Source: G965197715 sp965247615 (GTDB taxonomy: Bacteria; Chloroflexota; Dehalococcoidia; Lucifugimonadales; UBA1127). From it: DNA of 64,000 bases. The position numbers and the translations under genes were made by a program. Each line of letters starts with the position of its first letter. Position 1 is the stretch's first letter. Shown one piece after another: positions 14,584 through 23,936 of this stretch. The stretch is taken from the NCBI GenBank assembly GCA_965247615.1, contig OZ252022.1:1860001-1924000 (forward strand), written 5' to 3'. The notes beneath the pieces are model-generated. The model was not told where the DNA came from. It saw nothing but the letters and a program-made list of their open reading frames with translations, and searched no databases.

Positions 14584-15363
14584 ATGGAGATCCATATCCT
14601 GACCCTGTTCCCGGAGATGTTCCAGGGCCCCTTTGACCAGAGCATGGTCAAGCGGGCAAGGGACCAGGGATTGGTGCACATCCTGCTTCACAACCCACGG
14701 GACTTCACCCACGACCGCCACCGCATGGTGGATGACGCACCCTATGGGGGAGGGCCAGGCATGGTGATGAAGCCGGAGCCCCTGTTCGAGGCCGTGGAGT
14801 CCGCGCTGGGGGACCGCCACGGCGCCGGCGGCGTCCAGGACACACCTGTCGTGCTGCTTTCGCCCCAGGGCCGGCCCTTCACGCAGGCGGTGGCCCATGA
14901 GATGGCAGAGCACCCCGCCCTGGTGCTGCTCTGCGGGCACTATGAGGGCGTGGACGCGAGGGTGGAGGAGGCGTTGGCCACGGACTGCATCAGCATCGGT
15001 GACTACGTGCTGACGGGGGGGGAACTTCCGGCGATGGTGATGGTAGACGCCGTGGTGCGCCTGCTTCCGGGGGTGCTGCACGACCCTGAATCGCCGCGGG
15101 AGGACTCCTTCGGCCAGGGGCTGGGAGGGCTGCTGGGGTACCCCCAATACACGCGTCCGCCCAGCTACCGGGGCCTGGACGTGCCGGGGGAGCTCCTGTC
15201 GGGCGATCACGCCGCCGTGGGCCGGTGGCGGCGACGCCAGGCGCTGCTACGCACGTGGCAGCGCCGCCCGGACCTACTGGCCGGCGCCGAGCTCACGGCC
15301 TCGGAACGGGGCTACATTGAAGGGCTGAACAGGGGGGAGGAGGATCCCGGCGGCCCCAGCTAG
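14584..15363 (+). CDS. trmD: tRNA (guanine(37)-N(1))-methyltransferase
   Basis: This SPOUT-class enzyme methylates G37 of tRNAs to prevent frameshifting. It has 259 residues. N-terminal MEIHILTLFPEMFQGPFD is typical. DDAPYGGGPGMVMKPEPLF and LVLLCGHYEGVDARVEE are hallmark blocks. The trefoil-knot SAM site is ISIGDYVLTGGELPAMVMVD, and the C-terminal block LLGYPQYTRPPSYRG is also present. Ribosomal partners usually found with trmD (rpsP, rimM, rplS) are not adjacent; here it follows a molybdopterin gene and precedes a 600-base repeat-bearing gap. Confidence 0.97.
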   Translation: MEIHILTLFPEMFQGPFDQSMVKRARDQGLVHILLHNPRDFTHDRHRMVDDAPYGGGPGMVMKPEPLFEAVESALGDRHGAGGVQDTPVVLLSPQGRPFTQAVAHEMAEHPALVLLCGHYEGVDARVEEALATDCISIGDYVLTGGELPAMVMVDAVVRLLPGVLHDPESPREDSFGQGLGGLLGYPQYTRPPSYRGLDVPGELLSGDHAAVGRWRRRQALLRTWQRRPDLLAGAELTASERGYIEGLNRGEEDPGGPS

Positions 15364-15963
15364 GGGCGCTGGGCGGCCGCCTTCGCCGGGCACTTCCGCG
15401 CGGGCGCGGCCATGTACTGAGCCTGTCTCATCCGTCCACCCCGCTTGATATGGACTGTGCAGGGCGGGATGAATTCGCGCTTTCGCGGGAATGACGGGTC
15501 GCTGGCGCGACGGCCCTGTGGGCTTGGGTTGGGAGCGTTGCGTCGGTACGTGTCAGCAGGGGTGATGTGGGTCTGTGGTGGGGGGGTCCCGTGTGGGTGC
15601 GCGCCTTCGCGGAAATGACGGGGTTGGCATGCGGCGAGCCATCTCGTTATTCCGTCGAAAGGCGGAATGCAGGAGATTGAAGACCCGGATGACCCGGCTG
15701 TGTGAGACGGGCTCATGTACTACAATGGCCCCATCGTGAAGGCGCGGCCCCTCCCGGCGGCGGATGCTGAAGATTGGGCCAAATGGCACCCACCCTGCTT
15801 CGCCGCCTCCCGACGGACCGCCTCCTTCGCTGCGGGAGCGCGGCGTGGGCCGGACGGCGCCGGGATCGGCATCGGGAGTTTGTTCCAAGCAGATGGTCCC
15901 TGGGGCTGGGCAGGGCCGGGGACCGCGGTCCGTACGAGACAGGACAGCGGTTGAGCGCCTGAA
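15364..15963. other. 600-base gap trmD-mutS carrying dispersed repeats
   Basis: No convincing gene. The first part contains repeat copies (about 15470-15625); small frames over them, such as 15360-15716 on the minus strand, encode the 'FPRKRE' type product typical of translated repeats. The second part (15717-15963) has several short overlapping frames and no recognisable protein. A mutS promoter was not identified. Confidence 0.5.
15470..15625 (+). repeat. Composite repeat: families A and B plus shared spacer
   Basis: A family A half (TTTCGCGGGAATGACGGG) joins a family B core (GTCGCTGGCGCGACGGC, from about 15498). About 90 more bases, including GGTACGTGTCA and CAGGGGTGATG, match 50316-50392. 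The unit ends with another family A half (CTTCGCGGAAATGACGGG). This long collinear match to the 50.3-kb locus shows it is a composite mobile or amplified unit. Confidence 0.7.
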
Positions 15964-18570
15964 GTGACGTCACAAGAGCGTAAGCGGCAAGGTGATGGGG
16001 AGACGCCCCTGCGCAGGCAGTACCTGCAGATCAAGGCGCGATACCCGGACGCGGTCGTTCTCTTTCGCATGGGCGACTTCTACGAGACCTTTGACGAGGA
16101 CGCGCGGGTCGCGGCGCGGGAGCTGCAGATCACCCTGACGTCGCGGGAGATGGGGAAGGGGCAGCGGGTGCCCCTGGCGGGGATTCCGTACCACGCGCTT
16201 GAGGGCTACCTTGCGCGGCTGGTGCAGCGGGGCCACCGGGTGGCGATCTGCGAGCAGCTGAGCGACCCGGCGGCCGGCAAGGGGCTCGTGGACAGGGACG
16301 TGGTGCGCGTCGTCACGCCTGGGACCCTGGTGGAGCCTGGGCTGCTGCACGAGCGCGCCAACAACTACCTCGCGGCCCTGGTGCTGGGCGACGAAGAGGC
16401 AGGGCTGGCCTACGCCGACATCACGACCTCCGAGTTCGCCACGACGCAGCTTTCGCTGCCGGCCCTGGCCGCCGAGCTGGAGCGGCTGGACCCGGCGGAG
16501 TTGCTCGCACCCAAGGGCCAGGCCCAGGTTTCCGACCGCCCCGCGACGCCGCTTGAGCCGTCGCTCTTCGACGCATTGATGGCCCGGGAGACGCTGCTGG
16601 AGCACTTCCAGACGGCCACCCTGGAGGCCTACGGATGCGAGGGCCTGCCTCTGGCCGCAGGGGCGGCGGGGGCGCTGCTCGCCTACCTGCAGGACAACCA
16701 GAGAGATGCCCTGGCCCAGCTCCCTAGCCTGCACACCTACTCGACGCAACGGTACATGGCGTTGGACCGCCAGACGCGGCGCAACCTGGAGCTGTTCCAG
16801 GGCGGGCGCTTTGGCACGGGACAATCGCTGCTGAGCATGCTGGACATGACGCGCACACCCATGGGGGGCAGGACCCTGCGGCGCTGGCTGGGACAGCCGC
16901 TGCTGGACCTGGAGGAGCTGGAGCGTCGACTGGGGGCGGTGGACTGGTTCCATCGCAGCGGGGTTAGGCGAGAGCAGGCTTTGCGGCTGTTGCACGACGT
17001 GCCGGACCTGGAGCGGCTAGTAAACCGTGTGCGCGGTGGCATCGCACTGCCCCGGGAGGTGCTGGCGCTGCGGCGCGGGCTGGAGCTGGTGCCGGCGATG
17101 CAGGAGGCGGTGAGCCCGGGCCCGTCAGATGAGGAGGGGGAAGGCGCGGCGTGGCTCGTGGAGGAGCTGCGCCCCTGCCGGGAGGTCGCCGACCTGGTGG
17201 CATCCGCCCTGGAAGAGGAGCCAGCGACGGCACTGGGAGAGGGGGGCGTGGTCCGGCGGGGGTTCTCGCCGGAGTTGGACGAGCTGCGGGCGGCGGCGGG
17301 CAGCGCTCGGGAGTACATCGCGGGGCTGGAGCGCCGAGAGCGGGAGCGCACGGGAATATCGTCGTTGAAGGTGGGCTACAACCGGGTCTTCGGCTACTAC
17401 CTGGAGGTGACGCGCCCGCACCTGGAGCGGGTGCCGCCGGACTACATGCGGCGCCAGACGCTGGTCAACGGGGAGCGCTTCATCACACCGGAGCTGAAGG
17501 AGCATGAGTCGCGCATCCTCAACGCCCAGGAGCGGATGGCGGAGCTGGAGGGCACGCTGTTCCGGCAGGTGTGCCGCCAGATTGCCGACGAGGCGCCACG
17601 GATCCTGGCGACGGCGGCGGCGCTGGGGCTGACCGACGTCTTCGCCTCGCTGGCGGAGGTGGCTACGCGAAACGGGTACGTGCGGCCCGTCCTGACCGAC
17701 GGCACGGCCCTGGAGATCCGGGACGGGCGGCACCCGGTGGTGGAGCGGTCGCTGCCGGCGGGAAGCTTCGTGCCCAACGACACGATGCTGGGCGAGGGTC
17801 ACGGGTCCCTGGCCATCATCACTGGGCCCAATATGTCCGGCAAGTCCACGTACATCCGGCAGGTGGCGCTGATCGTCCTGATGGCGCAGACGGGCAGCTT
17901 CGTGCCGGCGCAGTCGGCCAGGGTCGGCCTGGTGGACCGGGTGTTCACGCGGGTGGGGCTCCAGGACGACCTGACGACGGGCCAGTCGACGTTCATGGTG
18001 GAGATGGTGGAGACGGCGGCGATCCTGCACCACGCGACGCCGCGGTCGCTGGTGGTGCTGGACGAGATCGGCCGGGGCACGAGCACGTACGACGGGATGG
18101 CGATCGCGCGGGCGGTGGCGGAGCACCTGCACAGTCACCCGAGCCTGGGGTGCAAGACGCTCTTCGCCACGCACTACCACGAGCTGACCCGGATGGCGGG
18201 CCACCTGCCGAGGGCGCGCAACTACAACGTGGCCGTGGCGGAGGATGGCGGCCAAGTGGTCTTCTTGCGGCGCATTGTTCCGGGGGGCGCGGACAAGAGC
18301 TACGGCGTCCACGTGGCGCGGCTGGCGGGGCTGCCCCGGCCGGTGGTCAGCCGAGCCTGGGAACTGCTGGAGGAGTTGGAAGAGGAATCGGGGGGCGGGA
18401 AGGGAGGGGCGCGGGGGAGGCGGGGTCGGAAGGATGGGGGCCAGCTTGCGCTGTTCCAGCCGGGGGACTCTTCGCTGCTGCGGGAGCTGGAGGGACTGGA
18501 CATCAGCACGATGACGCCCGTGGAAGCCCTGAACAAGCTCTACGAGATGCAGCAGCGGGCGCGGGAGTAG
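15964..18570 (+). CDS. mutS: DNA mismatch repair protein MutS
   Basis: This is the mismatch-recognition ATPase. It has 868 residues, typical of MutS1. FRMGDFYETFDEDA near the N-terminus carries the mismatch-contacting Phe-x-Glu. Walker A is IITGPNMSGKSTYIRQVAL. The signature and Walker B are LVVLDEIGRGTSTYDGMAIA, followed by LFATHYHELT. The C-terminal segment MTPVEALNKLYEMQQRA fits the usual helix-turn-helix end. The start is GTG 15964, which lies inside the palindrome GTGACGTCAC. mutL lies downstream after a small HAD gene, so the three probably form one operon. Confidence 0.98.
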   Translation: MTSQERKRQGDGETPLRRQYLQIKARYPDAVVLFRMGDFYETFDEDARVAARELQITLTSREMGKGQRVPLAGIPYHALEGYLARLVQRGHRVAICEQLSDPAAGKGLVDRDVVRVVTPGTLVEPGLLHERANNYLAALVLGDEEAGLAYADITTSEFATTQLSLPALAAELERLDPAELLAPKGQAQVSDRPATPLEPSLFDALMARETLLEHFQTATLEAYGCEGLPLAAGAAGALLAYLQDNQRDALAQLPSLHTYSTQRYMALDRQTRRNLELFQGGRFGTGQSLLSMLDMTRTPMGGRTLRRWLGQPLLDLEELERRLGAVDWFHRSGVRREQALRLLHDVPDLERLVNRVRGGIALPREVLALRRGLELVPAMQEAVSPGPSDEEGEGAAWLVEELRPCREVADLVASALEEEPATALGEGGVVRRGFSPELDELRAAAGSAREYIAGLERRERERTGISSLKVGYNRVFGYYLEVTRPHLERVPPDYMRRQTLVNGERFITPELKEHESRILNAQERMAELEGTLFRQVCRQIADEAPRILATAAALGLTDVFASLAEVATRNGYVRPVLTDGTALEIRDGRHPVVERSLPAGSFVPNDTMLGEGHGSLAIITGPNMSGKSTYIRQVALIVLMAQTGSFVPAQSARVGLVDRVFTRVGLQDDLTTGQSTFMVEMVETAAILHHATPRSLVVLDEIGRGTSTYDGMAIARAVAEHLHSHPSLGCKTLFATHYHELTRMAGHLPRARNYNVAVAEDGGQVVFLRRIVPGGADKSYGVHVARLAGLPRPVVSRAWELLEELEEESGGGKGGARGRRGRKDGGQLALFQPGDSSLLRELEGLDISTMTPVEALNKLYEMQQRARE

Positions 18571-18703
18571 AGGGGTGAGGAGGGCGGGCGGGGCGATCGG
18601 GGTTGCGGGCCGCGGTGGGGGTCCGGGCCGTGGAGTGGCGCTTCTCCTCAACTTCCGCCCGGCTCTGCTACACTCTGATTTGGCCGGACGAGACTACCTG
18701 GGA

Positions 18704-19162
18704 ATGGAGAGCCCTGTGCACATCTTCTTCGACATGGACGACACGATACTGCGGGTCGACGGCACGCTGAAGCCCATGGTCAAGGAGGTGTTCCAGCGGC
18801 TCTTGGACGACGGGCACACGCTCTACATCTGGTCGGGGACGGGCGTGCGGCGGCGCGAGGTCCAGTCCCTGGGGTTGGAGGGCTTCGTTGATGGGGTGTT
18901 CCTGAAGCCCCTGGACTTCTACCATCGGGAGGTGGAGAAGATGCTGGAGCGCGGCGAGGTCCCGGTCTTCCCGGACCTAGTCGTCGACGACCACCCGGGG
19001 ATCGTGGCGGCCCTGGGCGGCGTCGTGGTGCGGCCCTCGCCCCTGGGCGACTCGCCGGCGGGCGACATGGAGCGGGTGTACGAGGTGCTCAGCGAGTATG
19101 CGGCGCGGGGCGGCTCCGACAACGTGGACTTTCGCACTCCGCCCCGGCAGGCCACGGCCTGA
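18704..19162 (+). CDS. HAD-like hydrolase, small
   Basis: The protein has 152 residues from ATG 18704 (MESPVHIFFDMDDTILRVDG). The N-terminal FFDMDDTI is the DxD(D/T) nucleophile motif of HAD phosphatases. LYIWSGTGVRRREVQSLG supplies the Ser/Thr motif II position (WSGTG), and PDLVVDDHPGIVAALGG supplies the acidic motif IV. There is no large cap domain, so it is probably a C0 type acting on a macromolecule or on a substrate shared with a partner. It lies between mutS and mutL; its stop is one base before the mutL ATG, so it is co-translated. The substrate is unknown. Confidence 0.8.
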   Translation: MESPVHIFFDMDDTILRVDGTLKPMVKEVFQRLLDDGHTLYIWSGTGVRRREVQSLGLEGFVDGVFLKPLDFYHREVEKMLERGEVPVFPDLVVDDHPGIVAALGGVVVRPSPLGDSPAGDMERVYEVLSEYAARGGSDNVDFRTPPRQATA

Positions 19163-19163
19163 C

Positions 19164-20945
19164 ATGCCCATCCGCGTGCTGCCGCCCCAGGTGGCCGCCC
19201 GCATCGCGGCGGGCGAGGTGGTGGAGGGACCAGCCTCCGCCGTAAAAGAGCTGGTGGAGAACGCCCTGGACGCCGGGGCGTCGGCGATTGGCGTGGAGAT
19301 GGAGGCGGGGGGCCTGGAGCTGATACGGGTGACCGACAACGGGGACGGCATCGCCTCCGAGGACGTGGCGCACCTGTTTCAGCGCCACGCCACGAGCAAG
19401 CTCACGAGTGACGAGGAGCTGGAGGACATTGGGACGCTGGGCTTCCGGGGCGAGGCGCTGCATTCGCTGGTAGCGGTGGCGCAGGTGACGCTGGTGACGC
19501 GGCGCCGGGGGGAGGAGTCGGGAAGCTACATTGCGGCGCGGGAGAGCCGGGTGGTGCGCCAGGAGCCCCGTGGCGCGCCGGTGGGGACGACCGTGACGGC
19601 GCTGCAGCTCTTCCAGAACGTGCCGGCGCGCCGGAAGTTCCTCCGCTCACCGCAGGCAGCGGGCGGGCGAGTGCAGAGAGTGGTGAGCCTATACGTCTTG
19701 GCCTACCCCGGGGTGCGCTTCAGCCTGGCCAGCGACGGCCGCACCGTCCTGACGGCACCCGGAAACGGCGGCCTACAGGAGGCCGTCCGGGCGGTGTACG
19801 GGGGCGCGGTGGCCCAGGCGCTGCTGCCGGTCTCGGGTGAATCGGGCGACGTGCGGGTCGGCGGCCTGGTGAGCCCGCCGGACGTCCACCGGGCAAACCG
19901 GAGCTACATCACGCTGATCGTGAACGGGAGGCCAGTGCAGAACCGGAGCCTCACCTTCGCTGTGGCGGAAGCGTACCAGGGACTGCTGCCCGGGGGGCGG
20001 AGCCCCATCGCGGTGATCAGCGTGTCGTTGCCGCCCCAGGACGTGGACGTCAACGTGCACCCGACGAAGGCGGAGGTCCGCTTTCGCCAGGAGTCCGAGG
20101 TCTTCGGCGCCATACAGCGCAGCGTGCGGGAGGCGCTGCTGGCCGGATCGCCTGTGCACGCCATGCGACCGCCGGGCGAGGCGGGGGTCGAGTCGACGCG
20201 GGCGGGGCTGCTGTCGTGGCCTCCGCCGCGACCGTCCGCAAGCGCACGGAGTGACGCGGGCGCGCCGTCGCCTCTACCGGCGGCGGAAGGGATGCGAGCA
20301 GCGGAGGCCTCGGGGGACGGCGGCGGCGGTGACGGGGCTTCCGGAGAGCCCGCGCAGCTGCTGCTCTCGCGCACGCTTCCGGCTCTGCGAGTGGTGGGCC
20401 AAGTGCAGGAGACCTACATCGTCGCGGAGGGACCGCAGGGGATGTACCTGATCGACCAGCACGCCGCCCACGAGTGCGTCATCTACGAGCGGGTACGACA
20501 GGCGGCGGCCAGGGAGACGCCGGAGGTGCAGGGTCTGCTGGAACCGGCAACCGTCGAGCTGTCCATGCCCCAAGAGGAGCTGGTGGCAAGCCAGGGGGCC
20601 TTGCTCAGCAGCTACGGGTGGCGGCTGGAGTCCTTTGGCGATCGGAGCCACCTGATCCGGGGGATGCCCTCGGTGCTCACGAGCAAGGACCCTGCGCAGG
20701 CGCTGTTGGACCTGCTGGACACGACGTTGTCCGAAGAGCCCACCAAGTCCTGGGAGGAGCGGCTGGCCGCGACCGTGTCCTGCCATGGGGCAGTGCGAGC
20801 GGGAAACGTGCTGACCCTGCCGGAGATGACGGAGATGGTGCGCCTATTGGAGCAGACTCGTCAGCCGCACACGTGCCCCCACGGGCGGCCTACGATGGTG
20901 CACCTGAGCGCGGGCAATCTGGAGCGCGAGTTTCGCCGGAGGTAG
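19164..20945 (+). CDS. mutL: DNA mismatch repair endonuclease MutL
   Basis: This GHKL ATPase couples MutS to strand incision. It has 593 residues from ATG 19164. The ATPase motifs are VKELVENALDAGA, VTDNGDGI and LGFRGEALHSL. A linker rich in Gly/Pro/Ala follows at about residues 335-400. The C-terminal domain has the intact endonuclease motif DQHAAHECVIYE (pattern DQHA-x2-E-x4-E), then SCHGAVRAG and CPHGRPTMVHL. The latter completes the metal site. This means MutL itself nicks the strand, which fits the absence of mutH. It is the last gene of mutS-HAD-mutL. Confidence 0.97.
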   Translation: MPIRVLPPQVAARIAAGEVVEGPASAVKELVENALDAGASAIGVEMEAGGLELIRVTDNGDGIASEDVAHLFQRHATSKLTSDEELEDIGTLGFRGEALHSLVAVAQVTLVTRRRGEESGSYIAARESRVVRQEPRGAPVGTTVTALQLFQNVPARRKFLRSPQAAGGRVQRVVSLYVLAYPGVRFSLASDGRTVLTAPGNGGLQEAVRAVYGGAVAQALLPVSGESGDVRVGGLVSPPDVHRANRSYITLIVNGRPVQNRSLTFAVAEAYQGLLPGGRSPIAVISVSLPPQDVDVNVHPTKAEVRFRQESEVFGAIQRSVREALLAGSPVHAMRPPGEAGVESTRAGLLSWPPPRPSASARSDAGAPSPLPAAEGMRAAEASGDGGGGDGASGEPAQLLLSRTLPALRVVGQVQETYIVAEGPQGMYLIDQHAAHECVIYERVRQAAARETPEVQGLLEPATVELSMPQEELVASQGALLSSYGWRLESFGDRSHLIRGMPSVLTSKDPAQALLDLLDTTLSEEPTKSWEERLAATVSCHGAVRAGNVLTLPEMTEMVRLLEQTRQPHTCPHGRPTMVHLSAGNLEREFRRR

Positions 20946-20957
20946 CGCCGGCACTAC

Positions 20958-21056
20958 AGGTCACCTGGTTCGGGCGCCTCACCATGAGCGGGAGGCGCGT
21001 CTCCAAGCCCACAAGGGGCCGCGCCCTTGGCGCGAGGGCCTTATCATGAGCGGGGG
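20958..21056 (+). repeat. Dispersed repeat, 'TCACCATGAGCGGG' family, two half copies
   Basis: Positions 20964-20993 match 2758-2787, and a second degenerate copy (CCTTATCATGAGCGGGGG) lies at about 21037-21055. They occupy the short gap after mutL. A similar degenerate version with GCCTCAGGGTGAGCGG is at about 50630-50648. Confidence 0.55.
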
Positions 21057-21127
21057 AGGTGGGGGCAGTCCTTCGAGTTTCGTGTAGGCTATTCGGCGCC
21101 GTTTGCGTCCGGAGTCAGGTTGAAGCA

Positions 21128-21969
21128 ATGACATCTTCCGTTACGGTCTTGGGGTTCACGTCGGATCTGGTGCTGTGGCAGATCCTGGTGCTCACAGTGG
21201 TGTCGCTTTTCGTTGGGGTGCTCGGCGGCTTCCTGGGGCTGGCGCTGGGGACGATACGGCTGCCGGCGCTGCTGCTGATGGGGGTGGCGCCGCCGATTGC
21301 CGCGGGCACGAACATTCTGGTCAGCACCGTGGCGGCGCTGTCGGGTTCGGCCAGCCACCTACGGGAGGGGCGGGTGATCCTGAGGGTCGTGGCCATGATG
21401 GGGATACCGTCGGTGATCGGGGCGTTTGCGGGGGGGTCTTCGGCAGCCAGGCGCCGATTTCGCTGCTGCTGGCGATGGCGGGGGCGTTCGTCATGTGGCA
21501 GGGGGTGGAGCTCCACATGCGTCTGCGCCGGCAGGCCATTGCAGCCAGGAGCACTGCGGGGGAGGTGAGCTCAGGGAAGGAGCCGACTGGGTTGTCGCCG
21601 GGGCGCTACGCGCTGGAAGGGGGCGTGGGGCTGGGGATTGGGCTCCTTGGTGGCTCCGTGGGACTGATCCTGGGCACAATGCGGCTGCCGCTGCTGATCA
21701 ACGTGCTCAAGCTAAACCCACGCATGGCGGCGGGCACGAACCTGCCCATCGGGATGATGCTGGGGGTGTTCGGATTCGTGGGGCACGGGCTCCGGGGAGA
21801 GGTGGACGTGCCACTCTTGCTAGCGATGGGCGGCGCGGCGGCGGCCGGGAGCGCCTACGGCGCGCGCCTGACGGGCCGGGTCAACATGAACACGCTGGTG
21901 CGGGCCATGTCCGTAATCCTGGTGGTGGTTGGGGGGCTGCTGCTGTGGCGCGCATCGCCATTCGCATAG
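21128..21969 (+). CDS. TSUP (sulfite/sulfonate exporter TauE/SafE) family permease, frameshifted
   Basis: Two overlapping frames together give one membrane protein of about 280 residues. Part 1 (from ATG 21128, MTSSVTVLGFTSDLVLWQ) contains GVLGGFLGLALGTIRLPALL and APPIAAGTNILVSTVAALSG. Part 2, in another frame, contains LLGGSVGLILGTMRLPLLIN and NPRMAAGTNLPIGMMLGVFG. These are the two internal TauE repeats of TSUP carriers. The frames join at a run of seven G at 21430-21436, where eight G would restore GAFAGGVFGSQAP. So the gene has a single-base deletion in a homopolymer, either a real mutation or a sequence error. Expected role is export or import of small anions such as sulfite or organosulfonates. 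Confidence 0.8.
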
Positions 21970-22002
21970 GGAGCGGGACGCCGCGGCGGGAGGCGATTGC
22001 CA

Positions 22003-22626
22003 ATGAGCGGCATGAACGGCGATAGATCGATCCTCATAGCCACGACGAACCCGGCAAAGCGGGAGATGCTGGCGTGGCTTTTGGAAGGGCTGGCGATACG
22101 TCTGCGGTTCCCCGAGGAGGTGCAGCAATCGATGGTCGTGGAGGAGACCGAGCCGACCCACCGGGGCAACGCCGTGCTGAAGGCGAAGGCGTGGTCGCGG
22201 GCGTGCGGCGACATGGCCATCGCCAGCGACGGCGGGCTGCGCATCGAGTCGCTGGGAGCGGCGTGGGACAGCGTGCGGACAGCCAGGTTTGCGGGCCCGG
22301 GGGCCGACGACCGCGCACGATTGGAGCGGCTGCTGGAGCTGATGGCACCCTATTCGGGTGAGGAACGTCGCGCCAGGTGGGTGGAGGCAGTGGCCGTCGC
22401 GCGTGCCGGCAGGCTGTTGGGGACGTGGGAATCCGAGGGTGGAGACGGTCTTGTGGCGGACTCCTTCAATGCGGAGGAGCCGACGCCCGCGTTCTGGGCG
22501 GGCAGCGTCTGGTATTTTCCCAGCCTGGGCAAGCGGTACAGCCAGCTCACCGAGGAGGAGCGCCGCGAGGTTGGCGAGCCGTGGAGCGTCCTGAAGCCGC
22601 AGGTGCAGTCGTTCTTCCGCCGGTAG
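22003..22626 (+). CDS. Ham1/RdgB-like non-canonical purine NTP pyrophosphatase
   Basis: The protein has about 207 residues from ATG 22003 (GGGAGG upstream). SILIATTNPAKREMLAWLL matches the family's N-terminal substrate loop (usual form ATGNPGKxxE). THRGNAVLKAKAW and MAIASDGGLRIESLGAAWDS correspond to the NA.KA..A and D(D/S)SGL metal site; here the acidic loop is ASDGG, slightly divergent. DGLVADSFNAEEPTPAF and LGKRYSQLTEEER match the C-terminal recognition loop. Such enzymes remove ITP/XTP from the nucleotide pool. The nearby mutS, mutL and mutY make a genome-maintenance neighbourhood. Divergence in the key loops leaves some doubt on substrate. Confidence 0.8.
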   Translation: MSGMNGDRSILIATTNPAKREMLAWLLEGLAIRLRFPEEVQQSMVVEETEPTHRGNAVLKAKAWSRACGDMAIASDGGLRIESLGAAWDSVRTARFAGPGADDRARLERLLELMAPYSGEERRARWVEAVAVARAGRLLGTWESEGGDGLVADSFNAEEPTPAFWAGSVWYFPSLGKRYSQLTEEERREVGEPWSVLKPQVQSFFRR

Positions 22627-22758
22627 CCCGGCGCGGGCCGCCAGCGCGACAGCTTGCGGAGGAGGGGGAGGGTAGGCGGCGGGGGCGGGCCGCTCATCCT
22701 TCGACGGGCTCTGTGCGGCGGGGCGGGGGCGAAGTGCGGCCGGGCTTCCGGCGGCGGG

Positions 22759-23688
22759 TCAGTCCGGCGGCAGGGAGACCCGGAGGGGGGCGGAGGCGCT
22801 CGTTTGGAAGCTCCGCAGGGTCAGGAGACCATCGTGCTGGAGGCCCTCCACCAATTGCCGGAGCCACGGGAGGTCATCGGCGTCGAAGGACGGCTTGAGG
22901 TGGGCACCCAAGTCGGCCAGATCGGCCGATGCTCCCGCCGGCAGGCCCCGCAGGTACGCGATGATGCGGCCTCGGTAGTACCGTGATGAGCCGCGGAAGG
23001 GCGTCGTAGCGGCACGGTAGGGCGGTTTGGCTTCGGCGACGCGTTTCTGCCGGTGGCGAAAGCCAGGGGCGGCGCGGCAGTGGGAGGAGACGGGGCACAG
23101 GCTGCAGCGGGGCTCGCGCTGGACACAGACGGTTGCTCCCAGGTCCATCAGGGCCTGGTTCCAAGCCCATGCCTGTCCCTGGGGGAGGGCGCTCTGGGCG
23201 GCGGCGGCTAGGGCTTTGTCTTCGAGCCCTTCAGCACCGCCAAAGACGCGGCCCAGGACCCGGCGGACATTGGTGTCCACGACAGGCGCTTGGTGTCCGA
23301 AGGCGAAGCATGCCACGGCTGCGGCGGTGTAGGGGCCGATGCCATCGAGCTTGCGGAGGTCCTTCGGGTCCGAAGGCAGAACGCCCCCGACGTGGACCGC
23401 GGCCCGGGCGGCCCGCAGAAGGTAGAGGGCTCGGCGGTTATATCCCAGCCCCACCCACTGCCGGATGACGTCGGCAGTGGAGGACTCGGCCAGCGCTTCC
23501 AGGGTGGGAAACCGGTCCAGGAACGCCAAGTACTTGGGGACGACCCGGTCAACTTGGGTCTGCTGCAGCATCACCTCCGCGACGAGCACGGCGTAGGGAT
23601 CGCGGGTGAGGCGCCACGGGAGGGCTCTTCCGTGGGAGCGAAACCAGGCGAGCAACAGGTCTTGGAGGGATGTTTGCCGATTCGTCAT
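22759..23688 (-). CDS. mutY: A/G-specific adenine glycosylase MutY
   Basis: This base-excision enzyme removes adenine opposite 8-oxoguanine. The protein has 309 residues from ATG 23688. ALPWRLTRDPYAVLVAEVML (helix with catalytic Glu) is followed by QQTQVDRVVPKY and LDGIGPYTAAAVACFAFG (helix-hairpin-helix). VVDTNVRRVLGRVF carries the catalytic Asp. The iron-sulfur motif is C-x6-C-x2-C-x5-C in CVQREPRCSLCPVSSHC. After the cluster the protein is short: a winged-helix-like tail (YYRGRIIAYLRGLP) replaces the NUDIX-type 8-oxoG-recognition domain of E. coli MutY, as in some actinobacterial versions. It faces the ITPase gene. Confidence 0.93.
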   Translation of the reverse strand: MTNRQTSLQDLLLAWFRSHGRALPWRLTRDPYAVLVAEVMLQQTQVDRVVPKYLAFLDRFPTLEALAESSTADVIRQWVGLGYNRRALYLLRAARAAVHVGGVLPSDPKDLRKLDGIGPYTAAAVACFAFGHQAPVVDTNVRRVLGRVFGGAEGLEDKALAAAAQSALPQGQAWAWNQALMDLGATVCVQREPRCSLCPVSSHCRAAPGFRHRQKRVAEAKPPYRAATTPFRGSSRYYRGRIIAYLRGLPAGASADLADLGAHLKPSFDADDLPWLRQLVEGLQHDGLLTLRSFQTSASAPLRVSLPPD

Positions 23689-23936
23689 GTGGATGGGGCT
23701 CTGCCAGCAGGGTCGTGCGCCCAAGTCGACCGTTCACGGACCGCGAGACTCGCCCGGTGGATGGAGGCTTCCATTCGACCGCCGATGGCGTACCCTGTCT
23801 TGCGGCAGGCGCCTTCGAAGCTTCCCAATTCAGTTTCGCCGTGGATTTGGGGAGTGCTCGACGTGCAGTCCCGGGTGGAATGATAAGATAGTGTGCGTCG
23901 CCCCTAAGGGGAAATGCAAGCCAGAGGAGGTAGTTG

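Noticed and set aside
15360..15716. 118-codon minus-strand frame after trmD
   Set aside because: It is translated repeat sequence (the 'GRRASDPSFPRKRE' type product) and includes repeat families A and B.
15715..15954. 79-codon plus-strand frame before mutS
   Set aside because: No recognisable domain, several equally good overlapping frames, no ribosome site.
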